A stretch of 54,028 nucleotides of DNA, from the NCBI GenBank assembly GCA_019750095.1, contig JAIEOW010000051.1, positions 1-54,028 on the forward strand, written 5' to 3'. Shown one piece after another: positions 26,801 through 38,155 of this stretch. The DNA comes from Phycisphaerales bacterium (GTDB taxonomy: Bacteria; Planctomycetota; Phycisphaerae; Phycisphaerales; UBA1924). A program made the position numbers and the translations under genes. Each line of letters opens with the position of its first letter. Within the stretch, counting starts at the first letter, position 1. Below the pieces are notes generated by a model. That model did not search any database and was not told the origin of the DNA. It worked only from the letters and a program-made list of their open reading frames with translations.

Positions 26801-27727
26801 TTACTCCCGCACCGCCCCGCCCAGTTCGAGCATCCGCGCGCGCCGGACCAACGATTCCTCACGCCCATCGATCCACGTGCGGTTGTGCCCGATCATCACC
26901 GACTCCACATACCCAGCAGCGCGGAGCACCCCGGCGACGCGCTCTTCTTTGCCACCGGTCAGATCCTCGACGATCAGCACCCGGGGCCGGTGCCGATCGA
27001 TCTCGAGCCCATCGATCGCCTCAAACTCAAAGCCCTCGACATCGATCACGGCCACATCGATCCGCGTGCCAAAGTTCGCCCGGTCCAGCAGCTCCGCGAG
27101 CGTCGTCAGAGGCACTTCGATCTTCCTGACGCTCGCGTCATAGCGTCGGGCCTGATTCCGCTGGTGCTCAGGGAGCGCAATCGACGAGGCGACGTCGGCC
27201 AGCGCGCCCTGGCCCGTGCCGACGATCTGCTCAAAGCTGGTCGTGCCGCTAGACCCGCGCTTGCCCACCGCGGCCCGCACCACCACGCTCCCGGGCCGCT
27301 GCTTCTGACACGCGACAAAGCGATCTTCCAGCGGCTCGATGAGCAAGCCGCGCCAGCCGATCGCCTCGAGCGCGTAGGTGGTGCTCAAGAGCACGCCGTC
27401 GAACGCGCCGACTTCCAGATAGACCCCTTCGAGCTTGCCCTCGAATAGGTCCATGATCCAGGCATCTTCGCCGAACTGCGAGACAAACTGAACGGGCAAA
27501 CGGGGCGATCGCCCCGCGGCTGCGAGCGAGGCCCGGGTCCGGAGCGCATGCGTGTGGCGCTCGGCCCGATCGCATCGCGACGAGATCGAACGCACCTCAC
27601 CCGTCAAGTCTCGCAACCGCCGACGCAGACGCGCGTGCCGCTTCTCGCCATGCACGACAATCGCCAGGACAGCGAGAACCAAGACCGAAAAGGCGATCCA
27701 CATGGCCAGAGCGTACACGAAGAACAC
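26801..27727 (-). CDS. FkbM-family methyltransferase with N-terminal membrane anchor
   Basis: 308 residues. One membrane helix near the N terminus (WIAFSVLVLAVLAIVVHG) is followed by a basic coiled-coil-like segment (residues 30-65). The FkbM domain follows: VSQFGEDAWIMDLFEG, GVYLEVGAFDGVLLSTTYAL with the SAM-binding Gly/Asp residues, WRGLLIEPLEDRF and VAVIDVEGFEFEAIDGL. FkbM enzymes O-methylate sugars or polyketides. A second in-frame ATG at 27703 could be the true start and would keep the membrane helix. It is placed between acs and the cyclophilin gene, without other glycan genes beside it. The substrate is unknown. Confidence 0.85.
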   Translation of the reverse strand: MFFVYALAMWIAFSVLVLAVLAIVVHGEKRHARLRRRLRDLTGEVRSISSRCDRAERHTHALRTRASLAAAGRSPRLPVQFVSQFGEDAWIMDLFEGKLEGVYLEVGAFDGVLLSTTYALEAIGWRGLLIEPLEDRFVACQKQRPGSVVVRAAVGKRGSSGTTSFEQIVGTGQGALADVASSIALPEHQRNQARRYDASVRKIEVPLTTLAELLDRANFGTRIDVAVIDVEGFEFEAIDGLEIDRHRPRVLIVEDLTGGKEERVAGVLRAAGYVESVMIGHNRTWIDGREESLVRRARMLELGGAVRE

Positions 27728-27768
27728 GCTGGAGCGACGCCGCTACGAGCACCGACGCCAGGAGACCT

Positions 27769-29889
<2,121 letters not shown>

Positions 29890-29971
29890 GGGCTACAGGA
29901 TACTTGACGCTCGGATCGGTCAAGTGCCCAGCCCCACTTTCGTCCCGCAAGACCCAGACCAAAGTGCCTCG

Positions 29972-30703
29972 CTACCGCGATCTGATCGTCCCAAGCCCCC
30001 CGTCCACGCCGAGCACCTGACCGGTGATCCACGCGTTTCGAGGATCGATCAACCAGCAGACCGCCGAGGCCACATCGTCGACTTCGCCCAGCCGCCCCAG
30101 CGCGTGCATCGCGATCGACGCCTTCTCGCTGGCGGGATTCCCCGTGATCCGCTCGGCCATGGGAGTTCGGACCAATCCCGGGGCGACGCAGTTCACGCGG
30201 ATGTTCCTCGCCGCGTATGTGGCGGCGGCACTCAGGGTCAACCCGATGACTCCGGCCTTGGCGGCGGCGATGGCCTCGTGATTTGCCAGTCCGATTCGTG
30301 CCGCGGCACTCGACATCAGCACGATCGACCCCCCTTGCGTCATCGCACGGGTGCCCACCCGAACCGTGTTGAACGCCGTGGTCAGATTCTGACGCAGGAC
30401 ATCTGCAAACTCCTCTGGCGTAGTGAGATGCGCCGGCTTCAGGAGAATCGACCCCGCACAGTTCACGATCGCATCGACCCTTCCGAAGCACGCCACGGCC
30501 TTTTCAACGGCCTTTTCAAGAATGGCCGAATCCGATGCATCCCCGGCCACCATCTCAAGAGCAACCTCCTGAGCCATGGACTGAAGTACGCCCTCGCGCC
30601 TCGAAACCCCGACCAAACCCCAGTCGTCAGCCGCGAGCCGGGTCGCGATCGAGCGACCAATCCCACTTGTCGGACCGATCAAAATACAAACTCTTTTATC
30701 CAT
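29972..30703 (-). CDS. Short-chain dehydrogenase/reductase family protein lacking the YxxxK tyrosine
   Basis: 243 residues from the ATG at 30703 (MDKRVCILIGP). The Rossmann glycine motif is IGPTSGIGRSIA. The NxAG-equivalent is AIVNCAGSIL and the catalytic-Ser strand is GSIVLMSSAAARIG. Where most SDRs have YxxxK, this one reads NHEAIAAAKAG: the Lys is kept but the Tyr position is Ile. The C-terminal part (VNCVAPGLVRTPM, TGQVLGVDGGL) is normal. It may therefore be an atypical subgroup with altered or no redox activity. It is divergent from the MerR/B12-type regulator gene with about 150 bp between starts, a possible regulator-target pair. An in-frame ATG at 30742 would add a non-SDR leader. Confidence 0.85.
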   Translation of the reverse strand: MDKRVCILIGPTSGIGRSIATRLAADDWGLVGVSRREGVLQSMAQEVALEMVAGDASDSAILEKAVEKAVACFGRVDAIVNCAGSILLKPAHLTTPEEFADVLRQNLTTAFNTVRVGTRAMTQGGSIVLMSSAAARIGLANHEAIAAAKAGVIGLTLSAAATYAARNIRVNCVAPGLVRTPMAERITGNPASEKASIAMHALGRLGEVDDVASAVCWLIDPRNAWITGQVLGVDGGLGTIRSR

Positions 30704-30805
30704 TTTCTTCTCAAAGTCGTTCAGGAACGAACCGAGAAACATCCAAATCGGTAAAATCGTTCATTCCTAGAAACTACCATGCATTTCGATCGAACCTCTT
30801 CACGC

Positions 30806-30860
30806 GATTCCAAACACTTTTCATCCAAGCCCAGATAGGGCGGTACGGGGATTCCAAATG
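30806..30860 (+). promoter_or_regulatory. Direct repeat GATTCCAAA in the SDR/regulator divergent region
   Basis: GATTCCAAA occurs at 30806-30814 and again at 30850-30858, with the second copy running into the ATG of the regulator gene. The spacing is 44 bp, about four helical turns. The intergenic region is clearly AT-richer than its surroundings. This could be a regulator operator; evidence is only positional. Confidence 0.3.
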
Positions 30861-31811
30861 ACCCGACAACTCTCTCCGAAGGACCTCGCCATGGTGGTTG
30901 GGGTGAGCGAGTCTTCGCTCAAGCGGTGGGTCGACGAGGGTCGGCTTGTCGCAGCACGCACCGCGGGCGGCCACCGGCGGATCGCCTTGCACGAGGCGAT
31001 CCGATTCATTCGTGATACCAATCAAATGCTGGTGCATCCGGAGCTTCTTGGGCTCTCAGATCTGACCGCCGGACCGCTCAGCGATGTGACCACTGGCGCC
31101 GGCGATGCCGCTCTGCATCGGGCCCTTGAGGCCGGGAACGCCGAGCAGTCGCGTGGGCTGGTTCTTGCTCAATACCTGGCATCGCGCTCGATTGCCTCGG
31201 TGTGCGACGGCCCGATCAGCCACGCGATGAACCGCATCGGCGAACTCTGGCGGCACAATGACAGCGGGATCGCCGTCGAACACCGGGCGACGCAGATCGT
31301 GATCGATGCGCTGCATCAGGTGCGGGCGACCATGCCCCCGGTGCCCGATGACGCGCCGCAAGCCGTCGGCTCGGCTGGGCCATCTGATCTTCACTCGATG
31401 CCCACACTGATGGCGGCGACGGTGCTGATGGAATGCGGGTATCGCGACACCAACCTTGGCGCGTACATGCCCGTGGAGTCGCTGGTGAGCGCGGCCCGAG
31501 ATGCGCGTGCCGCCCTCGTGTGGTTCAGCGTGGCGATGCAAGAGGACACCGCCAGCATGGTGGCCCAGATAAAGAAGCTCGCCGACGGGGTGTCGGCGAT
31601 CGGCGCGACGCTGGTGCTGGGCGGTCGCGGGGTGTATGGCACGAGTCTGCCGCCGATGCCCGGCACGCACGTCGTTGGCTCGATGTCGGAGCTGGCCGCG
31701 GTGGCTCGTGCGGTGAAGACTGCGCGGGCAAATCGCGGGCTGGCTGCGGGAGCGACGGCCCCGGCCGAGCATCGCAGCAACGGGTTCAAGGCCACCAAGG
31801 TTCGGCGCTAG
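30858..31811 (+). CDS. MerR-type HTH regulator with CarH/LitR-like cobalamin-binding domain
   Basis: 317 residues. Residues 5-50 are a MerR/BldC-like winged helix (SPKDLAMVVGVSESSLKRWV, then AARTAGGHRRIALHEA). A four-helix segment follows, with a match to the B12-cap pattern: AMNRIGELWRHNDSGIAVEH. A Rossmann-like domain then carries DLHSMPTLMAATVLMECGY and NLGAYMPVESLVSAARD, as in CarH/LitR light-sensing repressors that bind adenosylcobalamin. The His in LHSMP is at the place of the lower cobalt ligand, but the usual following Gly is not present, so B12 binding is uncertain. It is divergent from the SDR gene. Light- or B12-responsive repression is an inference. Confidence 0.75.
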   Translation: MTRQLSPKDLAMVVGVSESSLKRWVDEGRLVAARTAGGHRRIALHEAIRFIRDTNQMLVHPELLGLSDLTAGPLSDVTTGAGDAALHRALEAGNAEQSRGLVLAQYLASRSIASVCDGPISHAMNRIGELWRHNDSGIAVEHRATQIVIDALHQVRATMPPVPDDAPQAVGSAGPSDLHSMPTLMAATVLMECGYRDTNLGAYMPVESLVSAARDARAALVWFSVAMQEDTASMVAQIKKLADGVSAIGATLVLGGRGVYGTSLPPMPGTHVVGSMSELAAVARAVKTARANRGLAAGATAPAEHRSNGFKATKVRR

Positions 31812-31843
31812 GCCGAGCGTGAGAGATTTTGTTCGTGTTCATC

Positions 31844-31883
31844 ACAGGAGCCGACGCCGCGATGCGTCGGCTCCTGTTGTTTT
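31844..31883 (+). terminator. Terminator of the regulator gene
   Basis: A 14-bp perfect stem (ACAGGAGCCGACGC at 31844-31857, complement at 31864-31877) with a 6-nt loop is followed by TGTTTT. It lies 33 bp after the stop codon. Confidence 0.82.
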
Positions 31884-31894
31884 CCGGAACGATC

Positions 31895-31924
31895 GCGGCC
31901 TCCGGTCGGGTGACCGGAGGCCGC
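31895..31924 (-). terminator. Second hairpin between convergent genes
   Basis: GCGGCCTCCGGTC (31895-31907) pairs with its complement (31912-31924) around GGGT. It is placed 35 bp after the stop of the minus-strand secreted-protein gene and probably stops that transcript. No T-run is present. Confidence 0.6.
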
Positions 31925-31959
31925 GGGGTTGATGGCTTGGATTCGACTTCTTCTTTGGC

Positions 31960-34587
31960 TCAGCATCCGCCGCTGAACCAGGCGTTCAGGAAGGTGAAGA
32001 TGTCGTTGGTATCGGGCGTCGCGTCGCCCGCCCCGCCGACGTCGGCAAAGACGCTGCTGGCGAACCAGTCGTTGAGGAAGGCGAAGATGTCGCCGGTGGC
32101 GATGCCACTCTGCTTGTCGTAGTCGGCGAAGCAGCACGGAGCGGTGGTGCCGCCCGAGCTGTTGCAACTAGTCGCGCTCGAGACGAAAGACGCGCCCCAC
32201 TGCGTGCCGCTGGTGGTGCAGGCCGACTGGGTGATCGTGCTGTTGCACGTCGCGCCGCGGCAGCAGACACCGACGGGCGTGGATCCGCAGGGGATGGGGT
32301 CGCAGACTGTGGCATTACCGCTGTAGATTCCGGCGGCGGCGGCGCACTGAGCGCTGGACATGATGGAGCAGGTGGTTGCATCAAAGCAGCACGCGCCGGT
32401 CGGGACGGCGGTGCAGGTGCCCGGGTTGAGCGTGACGAAGAAATCGACCGGGGCGATCGCCTGGAAGTCGAGGATGCGGGGCTCGTTCAGGTTGGCCTGG
32501 TTCGCGGGGAGGGTGCCGCCGATGACCTGATTGGAGACGATGGTGTGGCTCTCATTCACAATAAAGCCAGCAAGACGGATGGGGCCGGTGCCGGAGTAGC
32601 CGAGTTCATCGAGCCGGATCTTGATCTCCATGCCGGTGGTGACCTGGCGGGCGCGGGAGGCCTCGCTGCCGGAGACGCCGCCGTGGTTGGAGTTGTCGAT
32701 CGCGGTGTGGATCAACCCCGGCTCGGCGTAGTTGCCGTGAGCGGGCGCAGGGAAACCGGGGACCGTCACGCCAAAGGGATTGAAGACATCGCGAGAGATC
32801 AGTCGCGGTGCGAACGAGGAGTACGGCTCATCGATGGTGGTGAGGCCGTTGATGGTGAACTCGCCCTGGACATCGATGCCGACGATGCTGGATGGATTGA
32901 AGAGCGAGGTGAGGCCGTTGGACGCGCAGTTGCCCATGGCGTCAAAGCGGACGCAACCGGTGCCATCGAAGATGATGGGGTTGTTGGTGCTCTTAGGGCC
33001 GCCCTTGAACGAGCCGTACTCGGTGTACTTCGGGGGATTGCCGCCATCGTTGGAGGCGCCGAAGTCGCTGATCAGGCCGGCCCAGGTGTCGACCGAGACG
33101 TTGGGGGTCGTGCCGCCGGTGCGGAGACTCATCCAGTAGTCGGCGAAGAACCCCTCGCTGAAGCGCAGGCCGGGCTCGGCGATGGAGTTGGTCGGGTTGG
33201 TGCCGAGGCGATTGAGGTGGTTGAAGTCGAAGGGATGTGCGTTGCCCTGGAGGCGATTCTGTCCGTTGCTGGGGAGGGGCACGGAGACTTGACCGGCGTC
33301 GAAGAAGAGGTCGAGCCGGTTGCCGTTGTTCTCGAGGTTGCCGGTGATGAGGACGTGCAGGAACTGCCCGCAGACCATGGCGTAGACGCCGTTGATTTCT
33401 GAGCCGTTGGCGACGTCGGCGTAGTTGGGCGGAACGAACGGCGGGCATGGATCGCTGGCGATGATGGTTCCGTTGTTGGCGCTTGCCTGTGTTCCACCGA
33501 TGAACCGGGCGGAACCGGCGTTGGTCGGGCTGGTTCGGAGGCGTTGCCAGTCGGCGAAGATCGAGGGGCTTGCGACGTTGCCGCCGTTGTTGAGGCCGAC
33601 GAAGTAGTCGGGCTCGAAACCGGCGTCGAACCTCAGTCCGGGGTTGGCGCCGGTGCCTGGACCGCCGACGGCATTGGCACCGCCGAAGGTGATGGAGCCG
33701 AAGACGCCGGTCTGCGTGGCGTTGTCGTTGCGGACCTGATTCTGGCCGCCAGCGATGGAGTCGAAGAACAAGCCGAGCTTGTTGAAGTTGGACTCAAAGT
33801 TGCCGGTGACGACGACGTACAGGCACAGGTCGCCGGTGGAGTCGCGCCCGAAGCGAGCGCCAACGCCGGCGATTTCGGAGCCGCCCTGGCAGCGGAAGAT
33901 GGTGTCGAGCCCACCCTGCGGCGTGGTGGCGTTGCCAAAGTTGGTGGTGGTGTCCTGGGTGAACAGATTGGTATACGACGCGTCACGGGTGCCATCGAGC
34001 GTGGGCTCGCTGCCATTGGCGAGCGCAAGCAGCGTTGATCTGGCGATGGTGGCGGTGACGAACTGATTCCCGGGGATGGTGGTGAAGTCGATGGTGTTGC
34101 CGTTGGTGTAGGTGTTGATCGGAGCGGTCGGCAGTGTGGCGCCGAGCCCGCCGATGACCTGATTGGAGATGGTCACGTAGTTGTCGCCGAAGACCGCGCC
34201 GCCGATGCGGACGACGACGGGATCGGGCAGATTCGCGCCATTGCTGGTGACGTCTAGGCCGAGGGCTTCCAGCGGGATCTTCATTTCCCACCCGGTGGCG
34301 ACGGCGGCGGCATCGGCCTGTTCACCAGCGGTCAGCGTGGCGGGCGGAAAGCCGCCGGGGACGCCGGCGATGTTTGAGTTGTTCAGTGTGACGCGCACGT
34401 TGCCGCCGATGGGGTCGCAAGGAGGCGCGACGGCGGGCCCGGCGTTGCCGAAGCCGGTGGGCGTGGTGTTGAACCACTGGATTGGTCCATACTCGGACTT
34501 GAGTCGACCATTGACCGCTGGCTGTGCAAGGGCCATACCCGCCGCGGCCAAGACAGCGGCGACGCTGATACACGAAACGGTGCGCAT
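31960..34587 (-). CDS. Large secreted protein with duplicated beta modules and Cys-rich/dockerin-like tail
   Basis: 875 residues from the ATG at 34587, chosen because GGAG lies 9 bp upstream; an ATG 9 bp earlier is possible. The signal peptide is MRTVSCISVAAVLAAAGMALAQ. Two module types are repeated. One has MKIPLEALGLD...TISNQVIGG and MEIKIRLDELGY...IVSNQVIGG. The other has EIAGVGARFGRD...KLGLFFDS and EINGVYAMVCGQF...RLDLFFDA. Near the C terminus two Cys-rich units (GACCFDATTC, GVCCRGATC) precede a dockerin-like pair (TGDIFAFLNDWF, TNDIFTFLNAWFSGGC). This tail is typical of planctomycete secreted proteins. Function unknown; calcium-binding surface protein is a reasonable guess. Confidence 0.75.
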   Translation of the reverse strand: MRTVSCISVAAVLAAAGMALAQPAVNGRLKSEYGPIQWFNTTPTGFGNAGPAVAPPCDPIGGNVRVTLNNSNIAGVPGGFPPATLTAGEQADAAAVATGWEMKIPLEALGLDVTSNGANLPDPVVVRIGGAVFGDNYVTISNQVIGGLGATLPTAPINTYTNGNTIDFTTIPGNQFVTATIARSTLLALANGSEPTLDGTRDASYTNLFTQDTTTNFGNATTPQGGLDTIFRCQGGSEIAGVGARFGRDSTGDLCLYVVVTGNFESNFNKLGLFFDSIAGGQNQVRNDNATQTGVFGSITFGGANAVGGPGTGANPGLRFDAGFEPDYFVGLNNGGNVASPSIFADWQRLRTSPTNAGSARFIGGTQASANNGTIIASDPCPPFVPPNYADVANGSEINGVYAMVCGQFLHVLITGNLENNGNRLDLFFDAGQVSVPLPSNGQNRLQGNAHPFDFNHLNRLGTNPTNSIAEPGLRFSEGFFADYWMSLRTGGTTPNVSVDTWAGLISDFGASNDGGNPPKYTEYGSFKGGPKSTNNPIIFDGTGCVRFDAMGNCASNGLTSLFNPSSIVGIDVQGEFTINGLTTIDEPYSSFAPRLISRDVFNPFGVTVPGFPAPAHGNYAEPGLIHTAIDNSNHGGVSGSEASRARQVTTGMEIKIRLDELGYSGTGPIRLAGFIVNESHTIVSNQVIGGTLPANQANLNEPRILDFQAIAPVDFFVTLNPGTCTAVPTGACCFDATTCSIMSSAQCAAAAGIYSGNATVCDPIPCGSTPVGVCCRGATCNSTITQSACTTSGTQWGASFVSSATSCNSSGGTTAPCCFADYDKQSGIATGDIFAFLNDWFASSVFADVGGAGDATPDTNDIFTFLNAWFSGGC

Positions 34588-34752
34588 CGGACTCATCTCC
34601 ACACTGTACCCCCCAACGCGAATGGACCACGCCGCGCACACCCCAGTGGGCGCGCGGATCAGCCCTCACACAAACAGGATTTCGAGTGTACCGGAAGAAG
34701 TCTGCGCCGACCACGAAAAGCGAGCACGAGCGGCTGGTTGCCCATCTTTCCA

Positions 34753-36900
34753 TCACTCGTCGTTGCGTACCCAGACTCCTGCCGAAACCGCTTGCAAGGC
34801 CTGGGGATCGGCTGCCGAGTCTGCTTGCGCGAGGGAAAGGCGCCGAAACCCACCGGGGGCGATTCCGGCGGAATCAAACGTTCGTTCTCCACGATTTATG
34901 GCGATCCGAACGCGAGTGCGATTGAGTTGGCGCTCGACCACAATCACGTCTGGATCGGCGGACGCGATGATTCGGAGATCTCCCCATCGCAGCGCGTCGC
35001 CAATCTCAGGGTGACTTCGGAGCTTCAGCCATGTCCGATAGTGATTGGTGTGCTCGATGGGTGCGTGGGCGAGGTCGGGGTTGGCTTGCGGGCCGAGTTC
35101 GGGCCAGGGAAGGGGGCGTCGGCAGTCTGGGTCATTTCCCCCCCAGACGCCCATCTCGTCGCCGGCATAGATCATGGGTGCACCTGGGCAGGCGATCTGG
35201 AACGCGAGACCCAGCAGCGAGAGTCGGCGGGCCAGATCGCTGGGCGGGGTGTGTACGAGCGTGGGCGCGCCGGGTTGATCGACCTCGCTCGTTGGGACAT
35301 TCAGCAATCGATCGATGCGGGTGAGCAATCGCTCGGTGTCGTGCGAGCCGAGGAGGTTCATCTGGGTGAGATCGACCTGCGGGGCGTGGTTGAAGACTTC
35401 ACCCAAGCGCGTGGCGAGCCAGGAAGCGTCGGTCTTTGGTCGGCGAGCTATGAAGTCGAGGACGGCGTTCAGGAACGGATAGTTCATCTGCCCGTCGAAT
35501 GCACGGCCGTCGAAGTAGTCGCGGGCGTCGTACCAGATTTCCGCCTGCAGCACGGCATCGGGATTGATGCTCTTGACGTGCGGACGCCAGGCCTCCCAGA
35601 AACCCATGGGCACGTCGGCGGCGACATCGAGGCGCCAGCCGTCGATGCCATCACTCGGATCACCGTCGTTGTTGGGATCCATCCATCGGCGCGTAACGTC
35701 GAAGATGTGGCGTTCGACATCGGGATGGAGCCGGTCGGCGGTGCGGTTGAAGCTGGGGAGCCCACCGTTGCGACCGTTCCATGCGTGCCACATGGCCAGC
35801 CGTCCGGGGGCAAGGTCGAGCGTGTGGGTCTTCCAATCCGGATAGGTTTTTTCATCGGCGAACTGGACGCGGAACCAGTGGGCGTAGGGCGAGCGATCGC
35901 CGTGGCGCACGACGTCGGCAAAGGCCCAGTGTGACGTGCCGACATGGTTCCAGACGCCGTCGAGGATGATGCGGAGTTTGGCGTGTTTGCACGCGGGGAG
36001 AAACTGATCAACGAAGTATTTGTCGGCGGGGGTCCATGTCCATGTGGCGGGGTCGGTGGTCTCGCCGCGCGGCAGATCGAGCGTGGGATGATCGCCGGGA
36101 TCGCCGAAGGTCGGATCGATGTGGCGATAGTCGGTCGCATCGTACTTGTGCATGGTCTGGGCGTGGAAGATGGGATTAAGGTAGATGGCGGTTGCGCCGA
36201 GATCGGAGATGTAGTTGAGCTTGCGCTCGATGCCCTGAAGGTCGCCGCCATAGCGGCGGTCGAAGACGACATCACGGAACGCGCCGGTAGAGTGCTGGCC
36301 GGATTTCCGCGTTTCAAAGGTCTGGGCCGAGCTGCGGGCGCGGGCGGCGTCGATCTCATCGGGCGTGACGGCGAGCCAGTCACTGGTCCATGCGGAGGGA
36401 TAGACCCAGGGGCCTATGGGATCGTTTCCCGGATGGCCGTTGAAGAAGCGTTCGGGGAAGATCTGGTACCAGACTGCGCCCTTGGCCCAATCGGGCGTTT
36501 CGAACTTGGGCTCGGGCCATGCGGTCATGGTGAATGGGCCGAGTTTGCGCTCCGCACGCACGGCTTCGGCGGCGTCGATGATGCGCACGCTGAACACAAG
36601 TTCCTTCGGGGCATCGGCGCGGCGTTTGATTCGGGCGCGAAATGTCGGGCGCGATGAGGGCGCGGCGACTTTGTGGAGTTCGAGTGTGCCGAACTCTGGG
36701 GAATCGGCGCGGACCCGGGCGGGCTCGACATCGAGCGTGACGATGATGTCGCCCAGGCCCAGGCCGCGGGAGATCGGGGTGAAGGTGACGGCGTGCTCTG
36801 GCACGGGGCGATCTCCGGAGGCCTGGATGTGCTCGGCGGACTGTGCGCACGCACTCCCCGAGACACAGACGGTCGCAAGAGTGCGGAGCAAGGCGAGCAT
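34753..36900 (-). CDS. Exported GH13 alpha-amylase (cyclomaltodextrinase/neopullulanase-like)
   Basis: 715 residues from the ATG at 36900, which opens a signal peptide (MLALLRTLATVCVSGSACAQ). An N-terminal beta domain (about 30-130) precedes the (beta/alpha)8 barrel. GH13 conserved regions: LDGVWNHVG, DGWRLDVAADVP with the Asp nucleophile, LQAEIWYDA with the Glu acid/base and LLGSHDTERL with the third carboxylate. The barrel starts GAVWYQIFPERFFNG. The C-terminal beta sandwich is short. Substrate is likely starch-like alpha-glucans outside the cytoplasm, complementing the cytoplasmic GH57 enzyme at 14318-15742. It lies 41 bp downstream of the class IV PLP enzyme gene. Confidence 0.9.
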   Translation of the reverse strand: MLALLRTLATVCVSGSACAQSAEHIQASGDRPVPEHAVTFTPISRGLGLGDIIVTLDVEPARVRADSPEFGTLELHKVAAPSSRPTFRARIKRRADAPKELVFSVRIIDAAEAVRAERKLGPFTMTAWPEPKFETPDWAKGAVWYQIFPERFFNGHPGNDPIGPWVYPSAWTSDWLAVTPDEIDAARARSSAQTFETRKSGQHSTGAFRDVVFDRRYGGDLQGIERKLNYISDLGATAIYLNPIFHAQTMHKYDATDYRHIDPTFGDPGDHPTLDLPRGETTDPATWTWTPADKYFVDQFLPACKHAKLRIILDGVWNHVGTSHWAFADVVRHGDRSPYAHWFRVQFADEKTYPDWKTHTLDLAPGRLAMWHAWNGRNGGLPSFNRTADRLHPDVERHIFDVTRRWMDPNNDGDPSDGIDGWRLDVAADVPMGFWEAWRPHVKSINPDAVLQAEIWYDARDYFDGRAFDGQMNYPFLNAVLDFIARRPKTDASWLATRLGEVFNHAPQVDLTQMNLLGSHDTERLLTRIDRLLNVPTSEVDQPGAPTLVHTPPSDLARRLSLLGLAFQIACPGAPMIYAGDEMGVWGGNDPDCRRPLPWPELGPQANPDLAHAPIEHTNHYRTWLKLRSHPEIGDALRWGDLRIIASADPDVIVVERQLNRTRVRIAINRGERTFDSAGIAPGGFRRLSLAQADSAADPQALQAVSAGVWVRNDE

Positions 36901-36941
36901 CGCGGCAGTGTACGGGGTGCCCGACACGCGACGATCCGGGC

Positions 36942-37958
36942 CTATTCCAGCGACTCGCGCGGCTCAAGCTCGTTCCAGGCGTTCACCAGATCGAGCGTCA
37001 CCGGTCCCGGCTTGCCCGAAGCGATGGTGCTGCCCTCGACCTTCACCACGGGCAGCACGCCCCAGCTTGAGTTGGTCAGCATCACCTCATCGGCTTCGAG
37101 CACATCCTGAACGCTCAGCATGCGTTTGGTGACCTGCAGACCCATGCGGTCGATCTTGTCCAGCGCCCACGAGCGGGTGACGCCGGGGAGCACGGGGCTG
37201 GGCATCGGGACGCCGGCCTTGCCGGCGATCTCGCGCTCTTCGCCGCGGGCGATCGGGGTGAGCAGTTCTTCACCCTTGACCAGCAGGATGTTGCTGACGC
37301 ATCCGCCGCAGACGTGGTTGCTGACGCTGAGGACCAGGGCCTCGGCGGCGGCATTGCGTGCGGCGGCCTGGAGTTCGCGCAATCGCCACCAGTAGTTCAG
37401 CGTTTTGTGCCCCTCGTGCGGGTTGAGGGGGTTGGCGCGTGCGTCAGCAAGCGCGACGCCCACGCCGTGCTCAAGCATTGGCTTGGGATAGCTCGTCGCG
37501 GGCTGAGCAACGATGAGCACCGTCGGGTCGCTCGGCGGCAGAGGTCCGCCGGCCTTGGCCGCGGTGAGCATGGCCAGATCACCGCCAGTGACCGTGACAC
37601 GCACGCGTGCACGCACGAGGCCGGAACGTCGCACAGTCTCCAGCACGGCGTCCTGCAGCGCATTGGATCGCAGGTCGGTGGAGAGTCCAAGCTCGCGTGC
37701 CGAATCGACGAGGCGATCGATGTGATCGTCCAGGTGCAGCACCCAGGTCTCGATCTCCTCGCCGTGTGAGCTCGCGCCCTCGACACCGCGGCGGAGCAGG
37801 CCGCCGGTCATGGTCTCGAACAGTCCCACGGCATGCTGCAAACCGGCATCGAGCGCCCAGATTCGAGCGTCGGCGATGGACGGAGCGACGGGGGCCGTCG
37901 GATCGGCGCCGGGCACTCCACCGAAGAACCGGCCGCTGAGGAAGATGGTCGTGGACAT
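36942..37958 (-). CDS. Class IV PLP-dependent enzyme (branched-chain aminotransferase / aminodeoxychorismate lyase fold)
   Basis: 338 residues from the ATG at 37958 (MSTTIFLSGRFFGG). An N-terminal segment has ALDAGLQHAVGLFETMTG; in this family the small domain starts this way. The PLP Lys is in HKTLNYWWRLREL. The phosphate-binding part is SNHVCGGCVSNILLVKGEE and the C-terminal region reads LPGVTRSWALDKIDRMG. These fit PabC- or IlvE-type enzymes. I cannot decide between folate (4-amino-4-deoxychorismate lyase), branched-chain or D-amino-acid transaminase roles. No folate or branched-chain genes are adjacent. It is the first gene of a possible two-gene unit with GH13. Confidence 0.82.
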   Translation of the reverse strand: MSTTIFLSGRFFGGVPGADPTAPVAPSIADARIWALDAGLQHAVGLFETMTGGLLRRGVEGASSHGEEIETWVLHLDDHIDRLVDSARELGLSTDLRSNALQDAVLETVRRSGLVRARVRVTVTGGDLAMLTAAKAGGPLPPSDPTVLIVAQPATSYPKPMLEHGVGVALADARANPLNPHEGHKTLNYWWRLRELQAAARNAAAEALVLSVSNHVCGGCVSNILLVKGEELLTPIARGEEREIAGKAGVPMPSPVLPGVTRSWALDKIDRMGLQVTKRMLSVQDVLEADEVMLTNSSWGVLPVVKVEGSTIASGKPGPVTLDLVNAWNELEPRESLE

Positions 37959-38155
37959 GGTGAAGACTACCCGGGGCACACGGCGGGCATCTGCCGAGGC
38001 CCGAGATCAGTCCGAGCACCCATAACCAACCGGAAGTTCGAGCAAAGACCATGATCTTGCGATGTGCGGCGGATGCGAGCACGAGACGCGGGGGGTTGCG
38101 TCCGATTGAGGAGAAAGTTCTCGGGAATCGCCCTCCTCTGACTCGGAGCTTAAGA

